From Pseudogymnoascus destructans (Eukaryota > Ascomycota > Leotiomycetes > Thelebolales > Thelebolaceae), in assembly GCF_001641265.1 (NCBI RefSeq), contig NW_020167523.1, positions 992,001 to 1,056,000 on the forward strand: a stretch of 64,000 bases of DNA, in the 5' to 3' direction. The notes beneath the pieces were generated by a model. The model was not told the origin of the DNA. It was given only the letters and a program-made list of their open reading frames with translations, and ran no database searches. Within the stretch, counting starts at the first letter, position 1, and every line of letters starts with the position of its first letter. Positions 11,871 to 23,260 of the stretch are shown here, one piece after another. Position numbers and translations under genes: made by a program.

Positions 11871-12378
11871 CTGTGAGCAATCAGAGAACGAAAGCAACCG
11901 AGAGTAACTGAGAAAACGAGGGCTTCAAATAGTATCTGAGGGAATGAAGACCAACTTTGCTCCATATTCGTATAGCCAGGGCGGCCGACGGCATTTTGAT
12001 ATCATCCGCCCGGCTCAATAGGAAATGTGCTCTAATTGGCTGGGTTTGACTATGGCAACAGCGCTTTGTAATCGGAAGGCTCGGAGGACAATTATGCTGC
12101 CTTAAAGCTGCAAACGTATATATTTGTATATATAATTTATTATTTCGAAGTCTACTGTCATATATAACTCTTCAACATCAAACCTGTAGTTTCGTGGCAT
12201 CGCTGGTGTTAAACAGTGCCTAAAAAGTCAGAGTTGGCCCCATTCCGAATCTCATACATATCCTGGCAAACAAAGCAGAGCTGGATTGCTCACCTTCACA
12301 TTCCCCCTTTCCCACGCCAAAACGAGGACGGCTTGGACGGTTTCTTTCGACTATATTACCTATAAACAAACTTCTAAA
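11871..12378. other. gene-free stretch, partly AT-rich
   Basis: Upstream region of the FrnE-like gene, beyond the carboxylesterase relic. I see no coding signal. Confidence 0.4.
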
Positions 12379-13144
12379 ATGACGACCTTTGATATCGAGA
12401 TCGTATCAGACCTGGTCTGCCCCTGGGTTCGTGTCCCCTCATCCACCCGTACTTTCGTACTGACAAACGATAGTGCTACATCGGCTATCGTCGTCTGCAA
12501 AAAGCAATAGCCATGTACCGCAAAACTTACCCCAACGGATCCAAGGACACCTTCAATATCACGTGGAAGCCTTACTTTCTGGACGAGAACCCCCCCGCGA
12601 CGCCAGTCTCCCGATGGGGTAAGTCATGCTTCCTCATCCCGACCAAGACCCATCGCTAACCAACCACCCAGAACGCATGCTTGTCCGCATCGGCCCTGAG
12701 CGTGCCCCCGCCATAGCAGCGCGTCTCAAGGACATCGCCGCTGGAGAAGGGATCCTCCTGGCGGACGACGGCGTGGTAGGCGGCACTGCGCTATGCCACG
12801 TGCTCCTGCACCTCGCTGGTACAATCAGCCTCGAGCAGCAGAACAAAGTGGCCGAGGAGCTATTCCACGCCTACTTTGTGGAAGCGAAGGATATTTTCAA
12901 CGCGCCGAGTTTGGTGGAGATCGGAGTTGCAGCGGGGATGGATAGAGGTGCCGTTGAGAAAGGCTTGGAGGATGGAAAGTCGCTGGAAGAAGTGAAGAAG
13001 GAGGAGCAAGAGAATAAGGCCAGGCGAGGCAGGGGTGTGCCGCTGTTTTATCTGGGGGGGAAGACGATCGAGGGCGCAAAAGATATGGAAGACTTTTTCG
13101 AGGTGTTCCTTCAGATCAAGGAGGGGAGAGACGAGTTGCCATGA
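12379..13144 (+). CDS. DsbA-like thioredoxin-fold oxidoreductase (FrnE family)
   Basis: Exons 12379..12426, 12474..12618 and 12672..13144 give 221 residues. The N-terminus reads FDIEIVSDLVCPWCYIGYRR, the FrnE/DsbA arrangement with the redox motif CPWC. The first intron (GTTCGT...GATAG) falls exactly between CPW and C. The second exon carries the WKPYFL/NPPATP region and the third an alpha-helical insert and the closing fold. FrnE proteins are cytosolic disulfide or glutathione-linked oxidoreductases; the substrate here is unknown. No signal peptide. Confidence 0.88.
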
Positions 13145-13191
13145 GAAGGCTGCGCAAGATCAGTTCCGGATTGGTGGTCATAGCTACTACG

Positions 13192-13310
13192 AATGCAAAC
13201 TATTATGAGAGTGACTGAGTAGGCATGTATTATTTTGAGTTCCTGAATACGTGAATTATAGTCGTCAGTTATCAAGGGAAGATGTTTTGGCCACAAGTCC
13301 TGTCATAGAG
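13192..13310. repeat. ~115-base dispersed repeat, copy 2
   Basis: Begins AATGCAAAC 48 bases after the FrnE-like stop. Aligns with the copy at 10652; the best-kept word is GTGAATTATAGTCGT. Confidence 0.55.
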
Positions 13311-13400
13311 TCAGATTTTATTACGCATTGTCTTGAATTTTACTATACTCATACAGTAAATATCCCTTATCCACCCCATCCCGACCCCCAATGCCTGCCC

Positions 13401-13945
13401 TCACAACTTTCCCCTCCCTGCCAATGCCGCCTCTCCATCCACAAGCACGCACCATCCCTCACTGCCGCCTCCTCCTTCCCCTCCAACCGCAACCCCAAAG
13501 TTCTCTCTGGCATACGCCATAACGTCCCCATCAAACGTGCCAGGCTGGAGCCACACCGCCGGCACGCCCAACCCTTTCGCCTCTTCCAACACCTTCTGTG
13601 TGATCTTCGGTGGCGTGATGATCGAGACCGCAGTGGTCTTGGGAGAAGGGAGCGCAGACAGCGACTTCACGGCGGGATGATCGGCTGACAGAGCAGTGAT
13701 AGTCGCGGCCGTGGGATTGATGGGGGTTACGGGGAGCGACTCCGAGAGGTACCATGCGAAAACTGGTCGGAATTGTTAGCATGGGGTGGACTCCAAAGAG
13801 GGGAACTGAGCGACGGGGAAAGGACGAAAGCTGGGAACGCACTCTTGTTTCCATACTTGGATGGATCATTGGATGCTCCCACCACAGCAAAGGCGGGAAT
13901 CGCAAAGAACGCGCGCGCGGCTGCCTCTCCAGTTTTCGTGGCCAT
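13401..13945 (-). CDS. CoA-binding (Rossmann-fold) protein
   Basis: Exons 13945..13843 and 13762..13401 give 154 residues, the normal size of stand-alone CoA_binding (YccU-like) proteins. Motifs: FAVVGASNDPSKYGNK, ESLPVTPINP, SIITPP, GVPAVWLQPG and EGWCVLVDGE near the end. The intron (donor GTGCGT) interrupts KYGNK-IFAWY. These proteins bind CoA or a nucleotide; no enzyme activity is established. I start at 13945 because the family begins here; an in-frame ATG at 14083 would add 46 atypical residues. Confidence 0.85.
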
Positions 13946-14239
13946 TGCGGATGAGATGGCGAGGGTGAGTTGATGACGTGCGTTCCTGAGGCCGAGAACT
14001 GTACCGCCGAGATGAGGGGTCGTGGGATCATAGTTAGTAAGGTGCGGAACCCTCCGGGCCGCCAAGACCGTATATAGACTCAATTTATCATTTCTTTCTA
14101 CAGGTTCTCATAATCATATCATTTAATCGAGGAATTATCGCGAAATGTTATGTATTTAATAATCCTTTCGTATTCTCCCCACTATAGACTCTCAAATTAA
14201 ATGAATGCATTTTGATTATTCACCACCGAGATATATACT

Positions 14240-14450
14240 GAAGACACTGTTATAATATCTCACTGCCATAATCTCTCATATCCTCACTACGTAACATTCT
14301 CTCATTGCATTGGGATTCAATTTAGAAAGCATCCCAGCTCGAAGTATATTAAAGTTACTGTCATGATAGTCGACTTCACAGACTCTCATACCTCCAACAA
14401 GTATCATAGTCTCCCACGACATCAGGATTTCAAAACATATATTCCATCCC
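14240..14450 (+). repeat. dispersed repeat family, copies 1 and 2
   Basis: Two diverged units (about 14240-14330 and 14374-14450) share the word order ACTCTCATACC, GTATCATAGTCTCCC, ACATCAGGATT. A third copy lies at 15168-15265 and an inverted one at about 51925-52010. Confidence 0.5.
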
Positions 14451-14659
14451 GTTCTTCGGCTTGGATATCGATTTAACCCCCGTCAAATCGCACCTACCCG
14501 GCAAAACACACGAAAAACGCCCGAAAAAAAAGTATAAATTCGCGATCACGGCTCGAGCTGATCCTGCTTTCGTTCTTATTTTTTTTGGACACCGTTCGAA
14601 CCTGAGTTTGCGACACTCAGGGAAAATCGAAATATGAAATCGGAAATGACTTCGAAAAA

Positions 14660-14930
14660 AAAATGACTCTGGATAATGATTTGGGAAAACGACTTGGGAA
14701 AACGACTTGGGGAAAACGACTTGGGAAAACGACTTGAGAAAACGACTTGGGAAAACGACTTGGGAAAACGACTTGGGAAAACGACTTGGGAAAAATGATT
14801 TCAGAAAGGGACCTGGGGAAATTATTTGGAAACCCGATTTCGGGGAATGACCTGGAGCAACAACTTCGAAAAAACGACTTGGAGAAACGATTTGGAGACA
14901 CGATTTGGAGACACGATAGAGACACGACCT
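14660..14930 (+). repeat. 14-base minisatellite
   Basis: Unit ACGACTTGGGAAAA repeated about nine times at 14690-14800, then decaying copies (GATTTGGAGACAC and similar) to about 14930. Unit length 14 breaks any long reading frame. Confidence 0.85.
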
Positions 14931-14967
14931 GGAAAAATAAAATTAAGACAAGAAGACAAAAAGGAAG

Positions 14968-15026
14968 AGAGGTAAAATAAATAAAATCACGATGATAACA
15001 GTCGTAACTTTATTTATTTTACCTCT
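14968..15026. repeat. 18-base perfect inverted repeat
   Basis: AGAGGTAAAATAAATAAA at 14968-14985 and its exact complement at 15009-15026, with a 23-base loop. It could fold as a hairpin or be the remains of a small transposon. Confidence 0.7.
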
Positions 15027-15167
15027 TAATAATATTAACAAATAAGTTAAGTTAAGTTAAGTTAGATAAAATTTAAATAATAAATGAGAAAAATAAAATC
15101 TACGCCAATTAAAGTGGTAAATTTATTTATTTCGATTTAACTTATAGAAAACGACAATAATCCGACT

Positions 15168-15265
15168 ATCACAGACTCTCACATCTTTAACATGTATCAC
15201 AGCCTCCCATGACCTCTGGGCCCCATTTGGAAATTCTTGTAAAACGGGATATATTTCTAAGTTAT
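15168..15265 (+). repeat. dispersed repeat family, copy 3
   Basis: Contains CACAGACTCTCA, ATGTATCACAGCCTCCCATG and a ...GGGATATAT tail, aligning with 14374-14450. Confidence 0.5.
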
Positions 15266-15288
15266 ATTATAATAGAATAAGTTACGCT

Positions 15289-18200
15289 TCAATTCGTCTC
15301 CTGTCTCGTCTTATAACGATCGACAGATCCCTTCGCGACGAATACCTCCTTCTGCACACCATTCGTATTGACCTTCTCTGCAGTCGCAGACCCCCAAGCG
15401 CCACCACCAGGTGTGTTAATCACGATCCTATCGCCCTTGGCCATCTTAACCGTTGCCTTTCCTCCAAGGTTGACTCTGCTCTCACCATCCTCGCCTTGCC
15501 TAACCCAGTCATTCCTGCCCAGAGCACCCGGTCCGCCGCCCTCCAGCCCGTACGGACGATGGCTGCGGCGCTCAGACAAAATAGAGCACTGGACCGGCAC
15601 CAGGAACTCGATATCGCGAACCACACCATCGCCACCGCGGTGCAGACCAGTGCCACCGGAGCCCGCTCTCAATGAGAACTCGCGCAGGATACATGGGTAC
15701 CGCTTCTCGAAGATCTCCGGGTCCGTGATGCGTGTGTTCGTCATGTGGGTGTGAAGACCACTCTGTCCGTCCCAAGTAGGGCCGGCACCAACACCACCCG
15801 CAATCGTCTCGTAGTAGCCGAAGCCGTCAACGTGGTTTCCATCCTCTCCCTTGCCGCCTGTGCCAAAGGTCAGGTTGTTACAGCAACCCTGAGATGCGGC
15901 GCAGGCGCGGAACGCCTTTAGGATGACGTCGGTGATGCGCTGGGAGGTGAGCACGTTTCCACCGACGACACCAGCGGTCTTCGATGGCGATAGGAGAGAG
16001 TGGGCAGGGATGCGAATATCAATCGGGTTCAGGCATCCCTGGTTGAGCGGAATATCCGATTTGATGAGCGCACGTAGACAGTAGATGATAGCGGAGTGTG
16101 TAATCGCAGTAGGGGCATTGGTGTTGCCGAATACTTCGCTGCCGGTTCCGGAGAAGTCGAAGATGGCTTCACCCTTTGCGGCGTCGATTGTGACCTTCAA
16201 CGCGATCGGGGTTCCGTCATCCATGCAATCCACTGCTTCCAACACAGAACCGAGGTTCTCCGAGGTCGTTTTGAGGAGCTCGCGAACGGCGATTTCGGCC
16301 GTGCTTTGGATCGCGTACATGTAGTTGTGGACGCACTTCAAGCCGTACTCCTTGATTAGCCCATTGATAAGCGAAATCCCCCTCTGGTTTGCTGCTACTT
16401 GGGCGCGCAGGTCAGACAGGTTGTCTTGGAGGCATCTGGTTCCCGAGCAGCCCTCGAACTTGGCGGGCTCCTTCAGAAGCAACTCAATCATTCTCTCCTC
16501 GTTGAAATGACCGCCGCTAACAAGCTTCTCTGCCTCGATGGAAGCACCCTCCTGCCACAGCTGGGTGCTCGTTGGAGGCATGGATCCAGGGAGGGAACCA
16601 CCGATATCTGCGTGGTGTCCTCTGGATGCAACGTAAAATACAATCTCGCCATTCTCAAATACGGGTGTAATGACAGTAATATCTGGCAAATGAGTTCCTC
16701 CACATGTTGGGTGGTTTGAGACGAGAACATCGCCTTCCACGAGCTTTCCAGCCCAGTACTTGTGTTGATATCGGACAGCAAATTGCATCGACCCAAGATG
16801 CACTGGCACGTGGGGTGCGTTTGCGACCAGGCCGCCGTCGGGAGAGAATAACGCGCAAGAAAAGTCGAGACGCTCCTTGATGTTGGTGGAAACGGATGTC
16901 TTTTGAAGGGTTCGTCCCATCTGCTCAGCAATCGACATAAATCTGTTGCCGAAAATGGATAGCTGGATAGGGTTGATGCTCGTATCATTGGATTCGAAGG
17001 TAACATCAACATTTGGCTTCTCCTTCAGATCGATCAATACGCATCGTTCAAGGATATTTGCCACAGCGTCAGGGACGAGGACGATGGTTTGAGTCTTATC
17101 AATAATCATTGCAGGGCCCTTAATCTGAGAGCCGACCTCAAGATCCTCAAGCTTGTAGATGGGAGTGTCGACGGATCCTTTAGATGAACCGAAGTAAACC
17201 TTGGAAATCCCTTGGCTCTTCTGTTCGGAAACCTTCTTTGGCACGACTTCTTTCACCTACGTTATTTATTAGCTAGTTTTTCTTTGAATGGATACTTTGC
17301 ACTCACCTGCATATAAGGGCTCTTTTCCTTCCCGTTAGATGAAGAACCAGTACTCCTGACACGAATATCGTCGACCAGAATAGCTTTATCCTTTGTCAAG
17401 AAGCCAAATTCTATCAGGTGCCTCTTCTCAAACTCGGACGCAAAGTTCCAATCTTCGCCCTTGAGAATCATGAAAGGGGTGCTTGTACCAGCATGGCGCA
17501 TATTAAGATACAGCTCATGGTGGATGTCCTTCCCCGAGAACCCTTGAGACTCAAGGTCATCTGTGGACTGCTGAACAAGCGCCTCCAGTTTCGACTGGAA
17601 CATGTCTTGAGTTGTGTCGTTGAAAATATCAGCAGCAGGCTGTTGAACCTCGTTCACCACATCCGCCAATGCCATTCCATAAGCAGAGAGGATGGAAGAA
17701 TACTTGTGAATAATGATTCTTGAGATACCAAGAACAGTAGCCACAGAGCATGCGTGCTGGCCACCAGCACCACCAAAGCAAGCAAGATTGTGAACTGCGG
17801 TATTGTGGCCACGAGCTTCAGTTAATGCTCTGATAGGGCGCGACATGGATTCATCAGCAACATTCAAGAAACCGAGAGCGACCTCCTCGGGGGTAAATTC
17901 AATGCGTCCCTTTGACTTTTGTTCCTCGTTGATAACGGCAGTAAGCTCAGCAAACTTCTCTCCCGTGATAGCCATGTCGAGGGGCTCGTTTTCGTTGGGA
18001 CCGAAGATTTTTGGAAAGTACTCAGGCAAGAGTCTGCCCAGGAACAGATTGGCATCGGTGACAGTAAGAGGTCCGCCCTTTCTGTAGCATGCTGGCCCAG
18101 GGTGTGCTGATGCCGACTCGGGGCCTACAACGAACAAGCCGTTCTTCCAGAAGAGCATGGATCCACCACCTGCTGCAACAGTGTTGATATCTAATTGTGG

Positions 18201-19274
18201 CGATTGGATAGACACACCAGCTGTTGTGGTTTCAAATACGTGGTCGTACGTGCCCGAATATCTCGACACATCAGTCGAGGTTCCTCCCATGTCGAAGCCA
18301 ATCACAGGCACCTTCTCGGCAGCATCGTATGAAGTCTGGGAATAGCCAACAACACCACCGGCTGGACCAGACAAGATCGCCTTCAGTCCGCTAAATTTGC
18401 GGAAATCAACAAGGCCACCATCCGACTGCATGAACTCAACTCGGGTAGTATTCGAGGCGAGGCCGCCCTGGAAGTTTGAAGATATTGAGTCAATATAGTT
18501 TTTGATAACTGGGGTGAGGTATGCGTCTGCCGTGGCGCTCATTCCACGGGGAACAACCTTGATCATGGGCTGGAGGGCCGAGGATAAGGCAACGGAGAAG
18601 CCCATCTTTACGGCTGCGTTCCCAATCAAATTTTCGTGATGGGGGTAGGTATAGGAATGAAGTAGGACAACCGATATCGACCTGTATCCTTCCTTCTTCA
18701 ACTGGAGCAGCTGTGCATCTACAGCCTCCATATCCGGCTTGGTAATGATTCGCACATGCTCTCCGGTAATTCCTCGAACAACATTTTCCGACTCTTCAAT
18801 AGGTTCGGGGTTTTGGTTCTCGGCATATCCCTCGAGTGTGATGCGCTCGTCAATCTCAACCACCTTTTCAGACAGCACGTCTGGCTTTGAAACTGAGAGA
18901 TCGAAAATGTTCGGTCGTGATTGGTTTCCAATGACAAGCAGATCCTTGAATCCGCGTGTGATGAGGAGTGCTGACCGAGCACCCTTTCTCTCTAATAATG
19001 CGTTGGTAGCAACCGTCGTTCCCATTCTCAGGGATTCGATTGGGGTCAAGTCGAGCAACTCACCGCGGGGTAGGGTCTTCCCTGTCGCAACTTCGAGAAC
19101 TCGCCTGATACCTTCGGTTGGGGCATCTTGGTAATTTCCAGGGTCGACGGACAACAGCTTCAAGATAATGTCGCTGCGGCCAGGCACCAAGGCGTGGACA
19201 TCGGTGAAGGTTCCACCGCGATCGATGGATATCCTTAGCCTTCCGGCCGCCGGCTTGTGTTGTCCCACTGCCAT
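15289..19274 (-). CDS. OXP1: 5-oxoprolinase (ATP-hydrolysing)
   Basis: Opens 5-oxoproline to glutamate with ATP in the cytosol. Exons 19274..17307 and 17256..15289 (both 1968 bases) give 1311 residues, normal for the eukaryotic fused enzyme. The N-terminal half is hydantoinase A-like: [43 protein letters not shown], and [14 protein letters not shown]. The C-terminal half is hydantoinase B-like: [24 protein letters not shown], and the closing [10 protein letters not shown]. The intron (GTGAGT...CGTAG) lies in the domain A tail. Frame sequence upstream of 19274 lacks family similarity, so I start at [12 protein letters not shown]. It diverges from the DUF1445 gene across 701 bases. A hydantoinase activity cannot be fully excluded, but the fused length and the neighbour favour oxoprolinase. 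Confidence 0.92.
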
Positions 19275-19975
19275 GTTGAGGGGTATAATATGGAATCTAA
19301 AAAAACAGTCGGGCACAACAGTCAAAGAGAATACAAGAAAATAAGATTTAATGGCATGGACTGAAATATGGGGTGCGGGGGTACAGGCTAAGTTATAACC
19401 TAATCGCCTGAAGTCGGCGTCAGCACCGAAGCTCCCACAACAGAATTTCCGGCACCATATGATCGGATCCTGATACCGGGTTGCCACAAGAGACCCACGA
19501 AACGGGCAAATACTACACTTACAGTTGCTTCCGGTTACAAATGAGTTCTTCTTTGGCAGTTGAATTGCGGGGAGAACGTGGGCATATCGCGTCGGAGGGG
19601 TCAAATGCATGACGAGGTGGACATTTTACGATCGGGATCCAAAGCCGATCGCGCTAGGGCGGCACATGCCCCGGCCGGCCGCATAACATGGGAGGGCGGG
19701 TGGGGTAGAACAACCACCACAGCGGAATGAAAAACTGGAGTAGATTTGCCTCGGCGTTCCTGACCCCCGCAAATGATTTGATGAACGAACTTAAACTTAG
19801 GTTCTTGTATCGTGCGATTCAGCGGAAAGAGTCCGATGATGGGGCCCGGCAACGGAGGCAAAGACGGGTAGAGAAGATGTGCATGGTTTAACTTCTCGGC
19901 TTAGTTCTGTATATATGCTTTGATGGGACTTTGTATTGAAAAACTACATGTATATTCTTTCTTCCCGCCCGAAAA
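19275..19975. promoter_or_regulatory. divergent promoter, 5-oxoprolinase / DUF1445
   Basis: 701 bases between divergent starts. It holds an inverted CGG-N9-CCG pair (19464-19478), a spacing compatible with a Zn2Cys6 dimer, and a GGCCGGCC palindrome near 19672. Binding by the neighbouring regulator is only an inference. Confidence 0.35.
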
Positions 19976-20827
19976 ATGATCGAATCCGGCAATAATGCAG
20001 CTCTATCAACCCGCCTCCTCGCTCGCAACAACCAAATAACGCTGACATCGGGCCTCGCCCCTAAATATCTACAAGCAAACCTTATCATCCTACCGTCCCG
20101 TTTCGCATCAGACTTCCTACTCCTGTGTCATCGCAACCCAGTCCCATGTCCACTGCTCGCCTCCTCTCGCACGCCAGGGTCCGCCACGGCCCTGAAGTCT
20201 CACCTGCCTGGAATCTCTGACGCCGCAATCGCGTCAGCGCTTGATATTTGCACAGATGTCCCGTTATACATGGTATATGACGATGGCAAGCTGGTCAAAT
20301 CACACTGCTCAGATATTGCCAAGGAGTGGACGGATGACCACGTCGCATTCCTTATCGGCTGTAGCTACAGTTTCGAGGCCGCCTTGACAGCAGCTGGTCT
20401 GCCTCCGAGGCATACGGTCATGGGCCGCAATGTCCCCATGTATGCGACGAATATACCACTCTGCGCCGCGGGCGTGTTTACCGGCGGCACTTATGTAGTC
20501 AGCATGCGGCCGTACAGGAACGCGGATGTCGAAAAGGTTCGGGAGCTGACGAGGCCGTATGTAAGCACCCATGGCGAGCCTGTTGCATGGGGCTGGGATG
20601 CGGTGGAAAGGCTGGGGATCAAAGATATCAATGCACCCGAGTTTGGTGATATGCCGCTGGATCTAGACCCAGCGGATGACGAGATTGTACCGGTATTTTG
20701 GGGTTGCGGCGTTACGCCCCAGCTTGCGGTTATGAAGGCGCAGTTGCCGGGTCGAGTGATGGGACATGCCCCGGGGCATATGCTGGTGATAGATGTGATG
20801 GAAGATGACATCGTCGAGAAGATTTAG
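19976..20827 (+). CDS. DUF1445 protein (D-glutamate cyclase / YcsI-like)
   Basis: Single exon, 283 residues. Family words: TSGLAPKYLQANLIILPSRF, FLLLCHRNPVPCPLL, DDHVAFLIGCSYSFEAAL, GRNVPMYATNIPL, and GCGVTPQLAVM with HAPGHMLVIDV near the end. These cover the whole DUF1445 domain, once named putative hydro-lyase. The mammalian relative DGLUCY converts D-glutamate to 5-oxo-D-proline. In Bacillus subtilis the relative YcsI is encoded beside the 5-oxoprolinase subunits. Divergence from 5-oxoprolinase here fits that pairing. Its stop overlaps the stop of the converging regulator by four bases (20824-20827). Cyclase activity is inferred, not shown. Confidence 0.88.
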   Translation: MIESGNNAALSTRLLARNNQITLTSGLAPKYLQANLIILPSRFASDFLLLCHRNPVPCPLLASSRTPGSATALKSHLPGISDAAIASALDICTDVPLYMVYDDGKLVKSHCSDIAKEWTDDHVAFLIGCSYSFEAALTAAGLPPRHTVMGRNVPMYATNIPLCAAGVFTGGTYVVSMRPYRNADVEKVRELTRPYVSTHGEPVAWGWDAVERLGIKDINAPEFGDMPLDLDPADDEIVPVFWGCGVTPQLAVMKAQLPGRVMGHAPGHMLVIDVMEDDIVEKI

Positions 20828-23260
20828 CTGTTCCACTGCGTCCAATCAAAATCCATATTCACATCAAAAAATTCGAACCCCTCCTCCCAAATCCTTTCGT
20901 CCCCCGCGCCAGCCTCCTCAAATAAATTCGTATCTACGTTGGAAAATATGCCGGCGTTAGCGTTGTCGCCATCCATCTGCGACAAGAACGCTGCGGATGG
21001 ATCTGGTAGTGGTGCCAGAGCTTCTGGGGCTTGCTTCTGGATCAGAGACTCGTCCGAATTCTCCAGTCTCGTCATAGGGTATAAACTAAGCAGAAGTCGA
21101 TGCAATGATTTGATATGTGCATTGCCCTTGTCGGCAATTCCATTCAGGACCTCCAGCGCCATATTCATGGCAGCGCGGTCTCGGGCGTTATACGGGAAGG
21201 CGATATTGACCATGACGAGGATGATTGCCGCTGAGAAGGCGTGTTCGCCATCCATGTAGCCGTACGTTGCTAGTTATGTTAGATTGTGTTATTCAGGATG
21301 CGACTTGCGTGCCTTACCTATCAGATTCTGCTTGGAAGTTGTAGACATGATTGCAATACTATTCCGTGCTGCTGAAATACAGGTATCAATGACTGCAATT
21401 GTAGTTGGAGACAGTCCAGTCTTCCAATCGCTTGCGTTATTTGTTGAATCCTTACTTTGAAGCCGGCTTCGAACGACGTGAAATACAAGAGGCCGAGCAG
21501 TCATATTAATGCACTGCGAATAGTGTAAATATATCGAAACTGCCTCACGAGAGATTTCCTTGTCAAGCTTAGTAAAGTCAAAATGAAGCACCTGGGGAAG
21601 GTTTGTGTGCCAATTCGACAGGTCAGTAAGAATGGCCTGTACAGAGCTGACAAGACTGTAGTTTTCTGTGCGCGTCCTTCGATACAGGTCTATCATAGTT
21701 AGTTGAGTGGCCTTCCAGAACTAATAATGACTTACTTTTCATTATCTTTCCCAGTATTCGTGACAGCTCTGTATAATGTAACAGGACAGTAGCTGGGCAC
21801 ATTTCAGGTTCGTCTGGCTGATTTGGTTAGTAAGGATTCTGCGACTCCGTATGAAACTTACCAGTCTTGACGGAGGCAGAACTCCAATGTCATGGTCGGC
21901 AATTGTCAAGGGGTTGCCGGATTTCACGCAAAGAATCCTGCAGGTGTTAGCAGGCATTTGACAACCTGGCAGGACTTCTTACCTATCCATGCTGTAAACA
22001 GACCACCACAGTCGCCGCCGATGTTCTCGAGCCCTGTCGTCGAGATTTTGATCGGGAACCTCCTGGTGCAGCCCCATTGATATGGCCATACGCAATGCCA
22101 AGCCGATCTATATATATATTAGAGAGTACCACACGGAAGGGTTTATCACTTACATAGAGAAATGCTGCGTCTCGACGATTCAAGTTTTGGAAGAAATATC
22201 CAACTAGGGACAGAACTTTGATAAATGTCACAGACCCTTGCTCATGAAGACCAGGAAGCAGCTGCATTGCGTGTTGAAAATACTCAAATCCAGGAGGTCC
22301 ATCATTGCTTGTCCATTGATTCACAGAGTACATTTGACCAAAGGCTAACGTGAGGAGTACTTCGCAATAGACAAGGCAATCGTCCTTGTCGGACACATCC
22401 ACCGGCCTATCATATATTTCATGGAGGCTCTCTTCAAACAAATCCATATCTGTAAAGGCGAAGATGGTGCCAAGATAGGCATACTGTGCGGCATAAAGAC
22501 GCTTTGCGAATGCGAATGGGGGAAGCGAGATCTTGGGTTGGCCATCTTGAAACGAATTACGACGAATGGAGAAATTCGTACGGCTTTGGGTGGGCGCATC
22601 GAACTCGATTCCGTTATTGAGTTCTGACTGAAAGGTTTTGATAAAGTCTTGGAACCTCAAACCAAGACTTGTGGACGACGAATCTCCGAGATACTCTAGT
22701 TGAATCATAAGTCCTATTCTCATATATTGTCTTGCAGTACTTACGGCGCTCTCCTCCTCCGGGGCTCAGCACAAGGTGCGCCGTCCCTTCAATCAGGGGG
22801 TTCTTATCAATATCATCCTTGTCAGTGTCACGACTGGTGGTAAGTTGAAGAGGAGCAGAGGATTCTGGGATAATGTTTTCGGCACCAAGTATTTCAGGTG
22901 TGGCAGCGACAGAGCTTGGAGTCACGGAAGTTTCTTCGGCCTTGGTCTCATACGCCTTGATTCGAGCCTCTAGGTCCAAGAGGTAGCTATTTAAACTCAG
23001 CATTAATGAGGGCTAGAGATGGAAATGAAGACACCCACCCTTCCGAAACCAAGACCTTCTTCTGCGAGTTTGGGTAGATACAATCTTGTCTTGAGATGGC
23101 GCAAGTTCTGCATGGAACTCCACCTAGACATTTCGTCTTTCGTTTTCTACATCTATTGCAGCTGCTACGACTCAGTACGTGTATAGCTGACGTTCCTGGA
23201 GAGACCTCACGCGATGGGTGCCCGCCTTATGTGGCCCCCCGACTCCGATATAGATGACAT
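20824..23260 (-). CDS. Zn2Cys6 transcription factor with fungal_trans domain
   Basis: Nine exons: 23260..23211, 23170..23039, 22995..22745, 22695..22154, 22107..21983, 21937..21862, 21817..21736, 21689..21318, 21269..20824. All phases agree and give 691 residues. The zinc cluster is C21-x2-C24-x6-C31-x5-C37-x2-C40-x6-C47. A short helical linker follows (YLLDLEARIKAYE). The regulatory domain shows RQYLGDSSSTSLGLRF, IGLALRMAISMGLHQ and HRRRLWWSVYSMDR. The C-terminus is acidic (FEFFDVNMDFDWTQW), a likely activation region. It sits between the DUF1445 gene and a divergent transporter, so it is the natural candidate regulator of the cluster. Which inducer it senses is unknown. Confidence 0.9.

Larger units (their letters stand above)
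13946..15288. other. AT-rich repetitive gap
   Basis: About 1.3 kb without genes. It contains three diverged copies of a dispersed repeat, a 14-base minisatellite, an 18-base perfect inverted repeat and (AAGTT)n near 15045-15065. The composition suggests old, decayed mobile DNA. Confidence 0.5.

Noticed and set aside
14590..14600. TTCGAAC motif resembling a tRNA T-loop
   Set aside because: No acceptor stem, D-arm or anticodon arm can be placed around it.
14617..14925. 102-codon minus-strand frame of Phe/Ser/Pro-rich sequence
   Set aside because: It is a translation of the 14-base minisatellite.
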